DNA from: Rana temporaria
Lineage: Eukaryota > Chordata > Amphibia > Anura > Ranidae
DNA length: 64,000 nucleotides
Direction: 5' to 3'
Assembly: GCF_905171775.1 (NCBI RefSeq)
Contig: NC_053491.1
Span: 334,447,952 to 334,511,951 of the forward strand
Shown: one piece after another, positions 44,177 through 54,564 of the stretch
Layout: the number at the start of each line of letters is the position of its first letter
How positions within the stretch are numbered: the first letter of the stretch is position 1
Notes under the pieces: model-generated
The model's database searches: none
What the model was told of the DNA's origin: nothing
What the model saw: the letters and a program-made list of their open reading frames with translations, nothing else
Made by a program: the position numbers and the translations under genes

Positions 44177-44447
44177 GGCCCCGTACACACGTCTGAGGAA
44201 CTCGACGTACCAAACACATCGAGTTCCTCGTCGAGTTCTGTGTTGAAGCCGCCGAGGATCTCGGCGGGCCAACTTTCCTCATTGAACAACGAGGAAATAG
44301 AGAACATGTTCTCTATTTGGCCCGACGAGTTCCTCGTCGGCTTCCTCGGTGAAAAGTGTACACACGACCGAGTTTCTCGGCAGAATCCAGCTCCGATCGA
44401 GTTTCTGGCTGAATTCTGCCGAGAAACTCGGTCGTGTGTACGGAGCC
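44177..44447. mobile_element. C-cap MITE, GAGGAACTCG inner type
   Basis: A 271-bp element with cap GGCCCCGTACACACGTCTG. TCA flanks both ends (44174-44176 and 44448-44450). Inner phrases are CGAGTTCCTCGTCGAG and CGAGAAACTCGG with complements. The centre is a strong palindrome, AGAGAACATGTTCTCT. Confidence 0.87.
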
Positions 44448-46996
44448 TCAGATCAGGAAAATTGTTATCGAATGTCTATGGGCACCTTACGTGATCAGAA
44501 TATCAGACCTCAGACCAGCTTTCTCCCCACTTTCTCAAATGCTATAGCCTGCTCAGGACTGGTCACCACTTCACTATCCATAGGAGCTTTGAGTAGTTCA
44601 AAGTCTATGTCTTTGCGGGGCCCCTAAAGCAACTGGAGAACCTGTCCCAACCATTACTTCTCCCCGTTCCCTCCCTTCTCAATAGCAGTTACTTGTAAGG
44701 TCTGCTAAGCACTTTGTGACACTTTTACAATAGTCCTGATAAAGGTCAAATCATGCCTGCATAATCCAATGTCCTCTAAAGTCTGTGGGCATGTTTACTG
44801 TGTTTCTATATCTTGTTTCACAGAAAGGAAACCTGTTTTCTGGATACTTGGGAGTTAATAAGGCTCTGATTAGTCAAGTAGCATGGTTTCCTAATGATAT
44901 GTAAACATCCTTTACCAGAAATAGTATAATGGCTCTCTATGTGTTGCCATAGTGTTTACATGATGGAAACCTCACCAGCTCCCTGTTTTACTAATTGCTC
45001 TTTTGGGAATAGAGATCTACTGTAATCGTCAAACATAATGAGAAAACAAAATTATGTGGGCTGTATGTAACAGATGCACAGATAGTGATTTTTTTCCTTT
45101 AGATGTTTTTTATACATTCATTTTATATAATCTAATTTATAAAATTTTATAAAAAAAATTACATTTTTGCAAGGAAGGCTGCTCATTTTAAGTACAAAAC
45201 CATTGCAAAATTCTCCTGATCCAGACATTTGTTTTTGATCAGACCTCTTTTTTATTCATCTTAAACAAGGGCATGTGTGTTCCAGTAAGTTTTTTATGTG
45301 TTTTACAGCGTTCCAGTACAATACAGTGCAGGAAAAATGCAGTATGTTCTACTTTTTTTTCTGGAACGCACTGGAACTGGAATGCACTGGAACTGCAAGC
45401 ACTGGTGTGAACTATGCCAATGAAAACCATATAACCTATTTTCCATGTGTTTTTGATGCAGAAAAAAAAATGCACTGGACTGCATGTGGTATGAATTGTC
45501 CCTCAATTTTTTTGCAATCAGGCAGGTTTCCATGGTCACTGGGGAAGCTAACGGATTGGATGCTGCCGTCCCATGTGACTCTAACAGCCATCTTGGGTCA
45601 GGAAGAGCCTATTCAAGGGCTGGCTCCCAGGTTTGGCATGCATTTTGTGTGTAGGTAGTGTAGGGACAGATCACCCATCTTTCATGGACAGTTTTAGCGG
45701 CAGGAAATGGATTCAGATGAGAAGAGAAAACGTAGGGTTTGCAATCTCCTTGGACATCTTCCCATTCAGGTACGAGATGACAAGGGCGTATTCTGCCGCT
45801 CCAGACAGATGCTGTCAGTTCAGCTGATACCTGCTCCGCTACACGATGTTGGCATTTGTGAGTGTTTCTGATTGGGCTTTCTCCCTCTGGGTTTGTTGTG
45901 AACTGTTTTGCTGTTTCTACAATACAAGTTCCACTAAATGCACTTGCACTTCGTGTGAGTTATTGCCACCGAACCACGCTGCACCCACCCACAATATTGT
46001 CAGTGCAGTCCACCTAATCTAGCTTTCTGTAATGGTGTAGCAACAATGCTGCATTGCTTCTGAATTCAGATCAAAGTTGCCACTCTCAAGTAGGCAGTGT
46101 CTGCTTGCACAACAGTAGGTTAAAAATGCTGCGGGGGGTGTGGTTATAAGCAGTGTTACTGGTGATTTCCAAGCCTGAACCTTGTCAGTCAGTACCTTGT
46201 CACACCTAGTCCTGCGCTCTGCTTTCTGGATTGGCAGAACTGCCTCTGTTGCTGAATTCCTCCAACTGTGAGCTGCAGTGCCTGAGATGGGGAGCGTGGG
46301 ACACAAATTTAGGAGGAATTGGCTCAGTCATAAAGGGAAAATAAATGTGTTTACTTAATGAGGCATCACATAGTAATATAATTAGGTACTTATTTGGGTA
46401 GTCATACAGGGGCCTTTAGTTGTACTTTAATACACAATTTAATACATTTCTGCCTTTTTATATCTGCTTGTATTTAACCTTTTAGACAGAGTAGGGAATA
46501 GATTAGAACCTTTGTCAGGTTATTTTTGACATCTGTGTCTTGGTTGGAGAAACTTCCTCTCCCTTCTTGCAATGGAGACGGTGGCCATTGAAATAGAGTG
46601 TAAGTGGAAATAGTTCTGCCTTGATAAAGGGCATCTGTGGCTGCATTTCTGTGCTGGAAAAACAAACTTTCCTCTTGCTCCTAGCAATTAATTGTATTGC
46701 TTGTGGTACATTGCTTGCAGTGTGTACATAAACTTGCATCTGTAAGATGCCGAGAATAAAATCGGGTGCCGGGAAATGAATATCCAGCATGCATGCACAG
46801 GAGTTTCATCCTTAGCGACTGTCCAATGACCAAAGAGAAGGAACAATAAACCTAAAAAAAAGCGGCAGAGAACATGAAGGCAGCAGATGAAATAGTGTGG
46901 GACAGCTCTAAACTGTCAGACCTGGAGGAGGTGGGAATGAGGGACACCTATTAACAAAAGTATGTAAGCATTGTACAGACCCCCTGCCACACCCCC
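44448..46996. other. No gene or clear repeat; one possible relict
   Basis: At 45280-45500, repeated phrases GGAACGCACTGGAACTGG and AATGCACTGGAACTGC and a TGGTGTGAACTATGCC step suggest an old interspersed repeat. The rest is unassigned. A possible tiny exon at 45688-45764 was examined and set aside. Confidence 0.4.
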
Positions 46997-47350
46997 TTAA
47001 AGCGGAATTCCACCAAAAAGGGGAAGCCCTGCTGGTTTGCCTCTTTCCCCACATCCGCCACCACATTATGCACCTTTTGGGGAGAAGAGGGACCTGGTTT
47101 TGACTGATTTTGCCGCAGCGAGATCTCCTGAAAGTTTGGCCCCCCTCCTCCTTCCCCTGCTGCCGAGTCATTTACAAACCATTGGTTTGCCTTAGTGGAG
47201 ATAGGAGCGGCAGCACCTGACAACCGATTGAAGACCCCGCTGGATTTGTGGACAGGTAAGTGTCACTCCTAACATTGAAAGTCAGCAGCTACAGTTTTTG
47301 TAACTGCTGGCCTTTATTTTTATCTGAAGGCGCCTGAAGCTCTGCTTTAA
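46997..47350 (+). mobile_element. TTAA element, AGTTCCACC type, copy 4
   Basis: It begins TTAAAGCGGAATTCCACC and ends AGCTCTGCTTTAA. The interior is diverged from the other three, but keeps a GTCAGCAGCTACAGTTTTTG phrase near the right end, so the orientation is inverse to copy 1 in that part. Confidence 0.75.
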
Positions 47351-47784
47351 AGGAGAAAAAAAAATGAATAAACCCACAAGGGCTTTTTTTTACCACTACT
47401 ACCACTACCATTCTTTATATTGGCTTTTTGAATTTACAAATGCAGCAATTAAAAATTTGGATGAAAGGTTTAGCACTGGGAAACGCTTTTTGATAGATAA
47501 GTACTGCATTTTATATACAACTATATAGATCAGACCAAAATGAGGGACAAATGAGGAGGAAAGAGGGACTTTGTTCCGAATGAGGGGCAGTCCATTGAAA
47601 TTAGGGACATTTGGGAGCTATGGAGGTAAGTCTGTTGTAATGTGGAAGTATGCATAGTATACTTACACAATATGCTAAGAGCTGCCTATCCTTGGCCAGT
47701 CTGCTTTAAAGAGATGTATAGCGATGTCACAGAAATCAAAATTCCCATGAGCAAACAGCGCTTGCGCTTGTTAACAAGTGAAAT
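47351..47784. other. No gene or assignable repeat seen
   Basis: Unassigned AT-rich sequence with a short A run and TACCAC repeats near 47390-47410. Confidence 0.4.
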
Positions 47785-48564
47785 CAAACTTTGTTAAATG
47801 TGCAAATACAATATATAGATTTAAATAAATTAATATTAAACATGTGTATACAGTAATTCATAAATCCATATACAGTGATGAATAAGTAACCCCTTTGGTA
47901 GAAGAAAAGTGCGTGCTCTCCGTTGAAATCCCCCATTGATTAACAATTAAAAGTGCTCCCAAAATGACTCATATAAATAAGGTGAAGATCCGTAACTTGA
48001 GGCGTTTTATCATGATAGATGACTTCATCAGAAGCATCTGATGACGTCATTTCTGATGACGAAACGTGTCAAGTTAAGACATACAGTGCGGTGTGTAGGG
48101 CTTTAGGTGGAACGCACGTTAACAGTGTTTGGAAACTGTACCTGGTTTTAAACGTTTTTTAAATAAAGCACAAAAACATTTTTACACCATGTGGAGCCCG
48201 TTTTATTTTTTAATGCCACGAGGTTAACCCTTGGATTACGGATCGCAGTAAGGAGAATACGATTGGAGCTGGTTCGTGGATCTTCTGGTCACTGAGACCA
48301 CACAAGCTCTTTTTGACCTCTCTTGTCATATGTCATTGAGGGTCAACTACATTTGGTGAGTTTGGATCTTCACCTTACTGATATGAGTCGTTTAGGAAGC
48401 ACTTTGAATTGTTAATCACCACTGTGGGGGATTTCAACGGAGAGCACGTACTTTTCTGCTGGACTAAGGAGTCATTTATTCATTACTGTATATAGACATG
48501 TATTACTTTATACACATATTTAATATTAATTTATATATTGTGTTTGCACATTTAACAAAGTTTG
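47785..48564. mobile_element. Element with about 200-bp terminal inverted repeats, Penelope-like LTR?
   Basis: The left arm (about 47785-47990), starting CAAACTTTGTTAAATGTGCA, is matched in inverse by the right arm (about 48366-48564), ending TGCACATTTAACAAAGTTTG. Both arms also share GGTGAAGATCC, ATTAACAATT and GAGAGCACG/CGTGCTCTC steps. The 375-bp middle contains a hammerhead-like block, CTGATGA...GAAAC at 48038-48065, and an AATAAAG near 48163. Inverted pseudo-LTR copies with a GAAAC box are a known habit of Penelope-like elements. The class remains inference because no protein is encoded. Confidence 0.6.
48031..48080 (+). ncRNA. Hammerhead-like motif in inverted-repeat element
   Basis: CTGATGA (48038-48044) matches the hammerhead core CUGANGA. 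GTCA (48046-48049) can pair with TGAC (48057-48060) as stem II, and GAAA follows at 48061-48064, exactly where the second core box belongs. One extra base sits between core and stem II. Stem III is weak, and stem I was not convincingly found. It is a degenerate relic at best. Confidence 0.3.
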
Positions 48565-49166
48565 GTTCACACAGATCCAAATCTCACACCAAATATAATG
48601 AGACTAGCAATCACAGGCAGTAGTGGCTCTCACACTGCAGATACACAGCTGTAGACACATGAATAGCACTGCAGTTTTTAGAAAAAATCCAAAAGGATTT
48701 TTTTTAAGATTGCAGCATAGGTATAGTTAGCATTACTAGATGTTCACTTAAAAATAGAATATCTTTACTTATTGAGTTTAAAACTACTTTGAGTGCTTGT
48801 GCACATATGTTTAAAGATATTTCGTACACCTGGAGTGCACATGGTTTCAAATGTAACCGTTCATTGTGTATGGAAACTTTAGAATGTGTATGATATATTT
48901 ATGCTAAGCTATGTCTGCCCGCCAGATGATTTCATATTACAAAAGCTTTTTTTACCTTTGCACCCAAATAGATTGTGGAATATTTCCCTTGGTTGAAGAG
49001 CAGTTTTAATCATGTCAGCTTTTCATTTCCATCTGGATTTAAACGTCACCTTTAAGATCTTAATAAAACCATCCAAAGGCGAAATCCTGTAAGACAGTCT
49101 CATTGTGTATAGGACATCAGTTACAACTAACAAATGATCCAAGAATAACCCTGTACTGTGAAAAAG
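48565..49166. other. No gene or assignable repeat seen
   Basis: Unassigned AT-rich sequence. Confidence 0.4.
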
Positions 49167-49669
49167 TACAGTGGAACCTTGGTTTAAGAGTAACTTGGTT
49201 TGAGAGCGTTTTGATTTGCAAAAAAAAAAAAAAAAAATATTCTGACTCGGTTTGCGAGTGTTGACTCGCAAGACGAGCAGAATTCAAGCTAAATAGGCCT
49301 CCAGTACCTCATTTGGCCTGAGGTACGGGGGCGCAGAAGCCCAAAATAGGCCTGCAGTACTTCATTTGTCCTAAGTTACGGGGGCGCATGAGCCGAGAAA
49401 AGCCGAACATTGGCCTGCAGTACCTTATTTGGCCTGAGGTACGGGGGCGCAGGAAATGAGCCGAAGTGTCCTCTGGCCTTTTCGGCACTCTCTGGTGCCC
49501 CCCCCACCTCTGGTTGCATTCGGTATTGCATCCCATTGAAGTCAATGCGGAACAAATTATTTTCGATTGCATTGACTTCAATAGGAAAACTCGCTTTGAT
49601 AAGCATGTACTGTGGATTACGAGCATTCTCCTGGAACGGATTATGCACGTTATCCAAGGTTCAACTGTA
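49167..49669. mobile_element. T-cap MITE, copy 3, with internal triplication
   Basis: It starts TACAGTGGAACCTTGG and ends with CAAGGTTCAACTGTA. It keeps GAGTAACTTGGTTTGAGAGC as in copy 1 and CTGGAACGGATTATG/GGATTACGAGCATTCTCC as in copy 2. The middle has three tandem blocks, starting near 49298, 49351 and 49413, each with GCAGTAC.TCATTTG and TACGGGGGCGCA. An A run is at 49219-49237. Confidence 0.82.
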
Positions 49670-50639
49670 TTCGTTGATGCCTAGCTGTGTCTGACTTCCG
49701 CTCTCTTGCTATGCCTACGTGTTCTTGCCCAGTAATACAGAATGTGTGGAAGCTGCTGAGAACACGTGACAGCCATGCAGCTAGCTTTTTCAGCGGAAAA
49801 TATTAAAACCGGCCATAGAATCTCAGATGGTTCAGCAATGACCGGCTGAATATTGAACTATTAATGGGCAGATTTGTTGTACTGAAGTTGATCCATCGAT
49901 TGACTTCAGTGCAACCAGCTTGTAGGATTTTTTGCATGTGATTACTCCCGGCAGCTAAAGCCGCTAGCAGTAATCATTGTGTTCTGCTGGCAGGGAAGGC
50001 TCCCCACCGGCAGGGTACAATAGTGCTACGGGAGGGATTGGACCCGTGGTTGCAGGAAAGAAAATCGAATAATCTGGGACTTGCCTAACTGTTCAGTGTA
50101 TGAAATGATTCAGGAAACTCCTCATAACAGGTATAAGGGCCCATTCAGACCTCTTCAATGTGTTGCGTAACACGAAGTAACACACATTCCGAGCATTAGC
50201 AAGAGTGATGCCATTTATTGTTAATGGGATCCCAAAGCACCTCCATCAAACCAACTTTGCAGCGCACTTCAATACACAATAACACTCCTCTGTGTGTTAA
50301 TGTGTGCTGCATTGGAAAAAATATTTTTGATCTGTTCTGGTGTGCTGGCAGCCTAATTATTTGAAAAAGTGACTCATGGTAATGTATGTGCATTAACACA
50401 ATGTACCAGAAGAGACAGACTGAATGGGAGCTTAGTTGTGGAAATGCTATTTAGGGTGGAGTTGCATTACCACAAGGGATACATAAGTTGGTTGGAAAAC
50501 GTGCATCCAAGCTACTTCCTCCTGTGTAATGCCTAGTAAGCCTCAAAAACACAGCACTCAGCCTGTAAAGTCTCTGTAAACCTCCATATAGTCCATGCAA
50601 AAACGAAGAAAAGCTGGTACCATTGAAGTCAGCTAAAAC
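49670..50639. other. Two relict repeats, no gene
   Basis: 49808-50110 is a copy of the GGCCATA-type repeat that hosts the hAT element at 24.9-25.6 kb. From 50138, AAGGGCCCATTCAGACC begins a block of GTGTGTTAATGTG-like phrases that resembles another frog repeat. Neither encodes protein. Confidence 0.45.
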
Positions 50640-50837
50640 ATTGTTTTATTATTGCATGTGAGCAATAGTCAAAAAGAAATCCAATGAGTTTCGGCTGTCA
50701 GGGCTTAATCATGGCTGAGCTAATCTTTTTGGGATAGGAATGTTTTTTTCTCTTGCAGAAGGTGCAATCCATGCAGAGAAGTAAATCATTTACAGAGGGG
50801 TTTGGACCGTTTCATATCACCATCCAACAACTGAGAA

Positions 50838-51207
50838 TTTGAGATTAAGCAGTTTATTACTTGCAACAGCAGTTTCGTAGTATATGCCCTCAGATGTCCA
50901 TGCGGCCTTCTATACATAGGAAGAACTAAGAGACTACTCAGAATAAGAATAGCAGAGCATATAAAAAACATCAGAATCGGATATAAAGATCACAATGTTT
51001 CGCTACATTTTAAATTGAAGCACAACCAAGACCCAGCTGGGTTAGAATTTTGGGGCATTGAACATATGGAGCAACATTGGAGGGGCTCACATAGAGTCCG
51101 TGAACTATCCAAACGTGAGACTAAATGGATATTCCTAGCAGACGTATTGATATAAAAAAGGCTTAAACGTGGAATTGGATATTAACTGTTTCATCAGTGA
51201 CACTTAA
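50838..51207 (+). pseudogene. Penelope-like GIY-YIG endonuclease fragment
   Basis: This frame encodes the C-terminal GIY-YIG nuclease domain that Penelope-like retroelements use to nick target DNA. The sequence reads VVYALRCPCGLLYIGRTKR from about 50877: VVY stands at the GIY position and YIG is intact. The catalytic-type arginine follows in RIRIAEH. Paired cysteines (RCPCG) and a later H-x4-H (HFKLKH) match the zinc-binding residues seen in vertebrate Penelope nucleases, and RGSHRVRELSKRETKWIF corresponds to the conserved downstream block. The frame opens after a TGA just upstream (50832-50834), so the reverse transcriptase part is missing or out of frame. An in-frame stop occurs at 51153-51155. 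The usual C-terminal ending (KGLNVELDINCFI) continues in another frame to a stop at 51205-51207, so one small indel lies near 51150. It cannot be functional. Confidence 0.9.
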
Positions 51208-52160
51208 TGTTGTTCATGACCCACAATTGGAGTGCTCAAAAAACCCTATTACCTGTAATTTTCTGTATTTCATTAATTCATATAGTATGCCTCACCCAAA
51301 GAGTAACTACATTGTTCTCTTCATCTTAAAGTTGTTTTATTCAATATTCATATATTGATTTGCTATTATCCTTCCACACACCAGCCAGCTAGGTGTACCT
51401 GCAATACACCAGCCGGCCGGTTTCATCAAACTGATTGGTTTTATTAAATTGAATTTAGGTAAGACTAAGGGAAGGGGCGGGTAGGGGGCAGCCGAGTGTA
51501 TTAATAGTTTTCGGATGTTTCACTAACAAAAGAGATTCGGACTCTCTTTTGTCTCCATCTACCTCACCCTTTTTTATGGATTTTACCTATACCTGTTTTA
51601 ATTGTAATTTTAATTGCAATTTTAGATTTTAATTTTAATTCTAATTTTAATTTCATGTGTGTATATGTATATTGAAATCCAGAATGCATTCCGTTATTAT
51701 TATCTACTGAGAATGCCACAGCACATTGCACTTTAAATCTATGGCTCATAGTGTTTGCAATAGCAGCATTGCGGTGTTTAAGCTAAACAGCGTGGCTGGA
51801 TTCGAATACTGTAATTAATATTATTATTTCTTAGGCTGGTTATAGGGGAGGGGTAAACCATGCACCTCCCCATGGTGTCTAACAATGTTTTGAAATATAC
51901 AATATCTGTTCTTACACCACAGCACCGATGTCTTATGTATTTGCTGCGCGCGATTTGTCAGTACGCTGCAATAACAGCCAATAGCGGGAGCAGTGAAGGG
52001 CACTTGTAGCGTAGTACAGAGAGATGGAAGTACTTCCGCCCTCACTTCAGCATGACCATAAGATATGGCTGTGATAGAACGGTGACGGGGGTGACGCAAG
52101 AGCGCACTCATCGTCGACTAAGGGCGGGACTGATGTATATTCAAATCCGGTTGGTGCTAT

Positions 52161-52221
52161 GGGGAGTCACGCCCTCAGACGAAGTCTGGAAGTGACGAAA
52201 CGCGTCAGCGCGTGACTCTCC
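52161..52221 (+). ncRNA. Degenerate hammerhead ribozyme-like fold
   Basis: The order of parts is that of a type I hammerhead. GGGGAGTC (52161-52168) can pair with GACTCTCC (52214-52221) as stem I. CAGACGA (52176-52182) stands for the CUGANGA core with one change. GTC/GAC (52184-52186 and 52194-52196) form a short stem II. GAAA lies at 52197-52200. ACGCG (52200-52204) pairs perfectly with CGCGT (52209-52213) around a TCAG loop as stem III. The cleavage position would be G, not the usual H, and the inner part of stem I is mismatched. Cleavage activity is therefore doubtful, but the architecture agrees with ribozymes reported in Penelope-like elements. Confidence 0.4.
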
Positions 52222-53041
52222 AACATCGTAACCGGAAGTGACGTTTGCGTTCCACGGGACCTAACCGGGAAGACGCAGAGAGGAACCTCTCCATGACGGT
52301 CTTCAGGGTCAAGTGAGCAACGCTTTTCGAGCATACTATTTGCCTGATTTTTTACATTGTCTGGTACGCATTGTATACAAAGGGGGTATTGTATTTTGGG
52401 GGTTGTATTAAAGTTTCCAAACAATACTGCTCTATATGGTTTTATTCTCCTCCTATGCCACGGGATTGAATACCATAACATCGTGCAAGTGACAACTAGA
52501 CGGGAATACGGTGGTGCATTAAAGGCTGTTTACATCTGGGTATCTGGTGAGTGCATCCCCTGAAGGGGACCTTTATCCCCCCACGTGGTGAACATCCCCT
52601 GGTGACTGGAGCACGCATTTGAAAGCACACCTATTCTGGGCATCACATTAACTGTCATTTTTACAAACGCACTGTTTGCAGCGCTGCTGCAGGACTATTG
52701 ATTGACTCTGTTGGAGTTTTTTCATTTTTTCTGCTTTTAAAATATTATCGCTTCATTTAAGCAGCTGCTATCAATTTTGTATATACATTCGTTATACCGG
52801 GGTTTAAGTGTCTGGTGAGCTACAGAGCTACATCCTGAGTGCTGAGCTGTACTGATTAGGAAGGGCTAGGTTCACAGTACTTTTTGCATTTTGGTGTTTT
52901 AAATGTAGCTACAGTCATAAATCACTTTATTCATACTTCACTTGAGTCAGTAAGGCACATGATAAATCATAAATAAAAGGCGAACTATAAAAGCACAGCT
53001 TTTTCTCTTAGGGATCACTGAATTTTTGGAGTTTGTACTTG

Positions 53042-53780
53042 TAGGGCCAGATCCACAAAGAATTTACGGCGGCGTATCTATTGATACGCCGCGTAAGTTC
53101 TACGATGCGTCGTCGTATCTTTGTTTTGTATCCACAAAACAAGATACGCCTGAATGTGGGCTAGATCCGACTGACGTACGTCTTAGTACGCAGTCGGATC
53201 TTAGGTGCATATTTACGCTGGCCGCTAGGTGGCGCTTCCGTTGATTTCCGCGTAGAGTATGCAAATTAGCTAGATACGCCGATTCTCAAACGTAGGTCCG
53301 CCCGGCGCATTTCTTTACGTCGTTTACATAAGGCTTTTTTCGGCATAACGTTACCCCTGCCTCTATGAGGTGTACGCAATGTTAGGTATGGACGTCGGGA
53401 CAGCGTAAAATTTTCCGTCGTTTGCGTAAATCGTTTGCGAATAGGGCTTTGCGTAAGTTACGTTCACGTCGAAAGCATTGACTATTTGCGACGTGATTTT
53501 GCGCATGCGCACTGGGATACGTCCACGGACGGCGCATGCGCCATTCGTAAAAAGCGTCAATTACGTGGGGTCATACCAGATTACCATACAACACACCCAC
53601 TCCAAGCCTGCTTTGAATTACGCATGCTTACGCTGGCAGATTTACGTTACGCCGGCCCGCATATGGGAGCAAGTTCTTTGTGGATACCCTAGGAGCCACT
53701 CTGATTTACGGCGGCGTAGCGCATATGAGATACGCTACGCCCGCCTAAATATACACTTGTTTTTGTGGATCTGGCCCGTA
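53042..53780. mobile_element. G-cap MITE, copy D
   Basis: A 739-bp element beginning TAGGGCCAGATCCACAAAG and ending TTGTGGATCTGGCCCGTA. It has GGCGTATCTATTGATACGCC near the left end, and two GCGCATGCGC palindromes at 53501-53510 and 53532-53541. AATGTTAGGTATGGACGTCG is the shared interior phrase. This is the best-preserved copy at its ends. Confidence 0.9.
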
Positions 53781-54564
53781 GTCTATGCCTTACCATAGCA
53801 GAAGTGTCAGACTGGGTGTCAGGGTGTGAAGGAAGCATTTGTTAAGATGGAACTTTAGTCAGAACATTAAGTCTTGCTAGATCACTGCAGGCTGGCCCCT
53901 TTTATAGGTATAACTATGGAAAACATTAAAGTACCTATACTGTTTAAAATCCAGTAATACAATGTCTCACCCTGCTCTGCATATGCTCAGTTTGCTCTCC
54001 ATTTTAGGCATTTTTGGGCACTGAAGAATTTGTAGAGGCTGATCTGCTGACAGCCTTAAAGCGTAATTAATGCCTCCTATCCTATACGGCCAAGGAAGCT
54101 GCTTCTGTTTGATCTGCAACTGCCATGGTGCTGCACATGTTATCAGTTATGCCACAGGCCATTTGATGGTTTTACAGTTTGGTTGAGGACACAAGCAAAA
54201 GTGACAGTTGGCAAATGTGACAGTTAGTTCCACTTTATGATTTACTGCTGTTCAAGGGCTCTGGACTTCAGCAAAATGCCAGCCTCCAGCAAGCACTCAT
54301 TTTGGTAGCATAATTATTAATGTGGAATGTGGTTCCTTGCTAAAGAACATTATTTTTTATCAAGTTGTTATGGGTAAAGTTCCACTTTAACTGACAGTTT
54401 CATCCTCCTCCAGCAGCCGGGAAAGTGTAATTTATCAGTCCAGAGCTCAGGTAAGAGAGCATCCATGACTATCAGGAGGCCTTGAAACCTTGACAAGAAG
54501 AGAATGTGAACATATAACAGCACACACACTTCTCCCTGTGTGTGGTTAGTGGGAGGAGAAACAA
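53781..54564. other. Unassigned, with possible TTAA element
   Basis: A block 54056-54390 is flanked by TTAA, starting TTAAAGCGTAATT and ending AGTTCCACTTTAA. The ends are only weakly inverted, so this is a tentative fifth relative of the TTAA elements. The remainder is unassigned. Confidence 0.35.

Larger units (their letters stand above)
50640..52860 (+). mobile_element. Penelope-like element, 3' portion and LTR-like tail
   Basis: This is the C-terminal endonuclease region of a Penelope-like retroelement (50838-51207) followed by a non-coding tail. The tail includes the GACGAAACGCGTC box near 52193-52206, a feature of Penelope-like pseudo-LTRs. To the left of the coding part, 50680-50705 carries the complement of a related box (GAGTTTCGGCTGTCAGGGC), hinting at an inverted partial LTR. 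The right boundary is not defined; 52860 is an estimate from where sequence character changes. The reverse transcriptase is absent. Confidence 0.65.

Noticed and set aside
45688..45764. Small exon (acceptor TTTTAG before 45688, donor GTACGA) encoding MDSDEKRKRRVCNLLGHLPI
   Set aside because: Joined to the phase 1 donor at 42581 it gives an early stop, so it cannot be the next exon of that gene. No independent support was seen.
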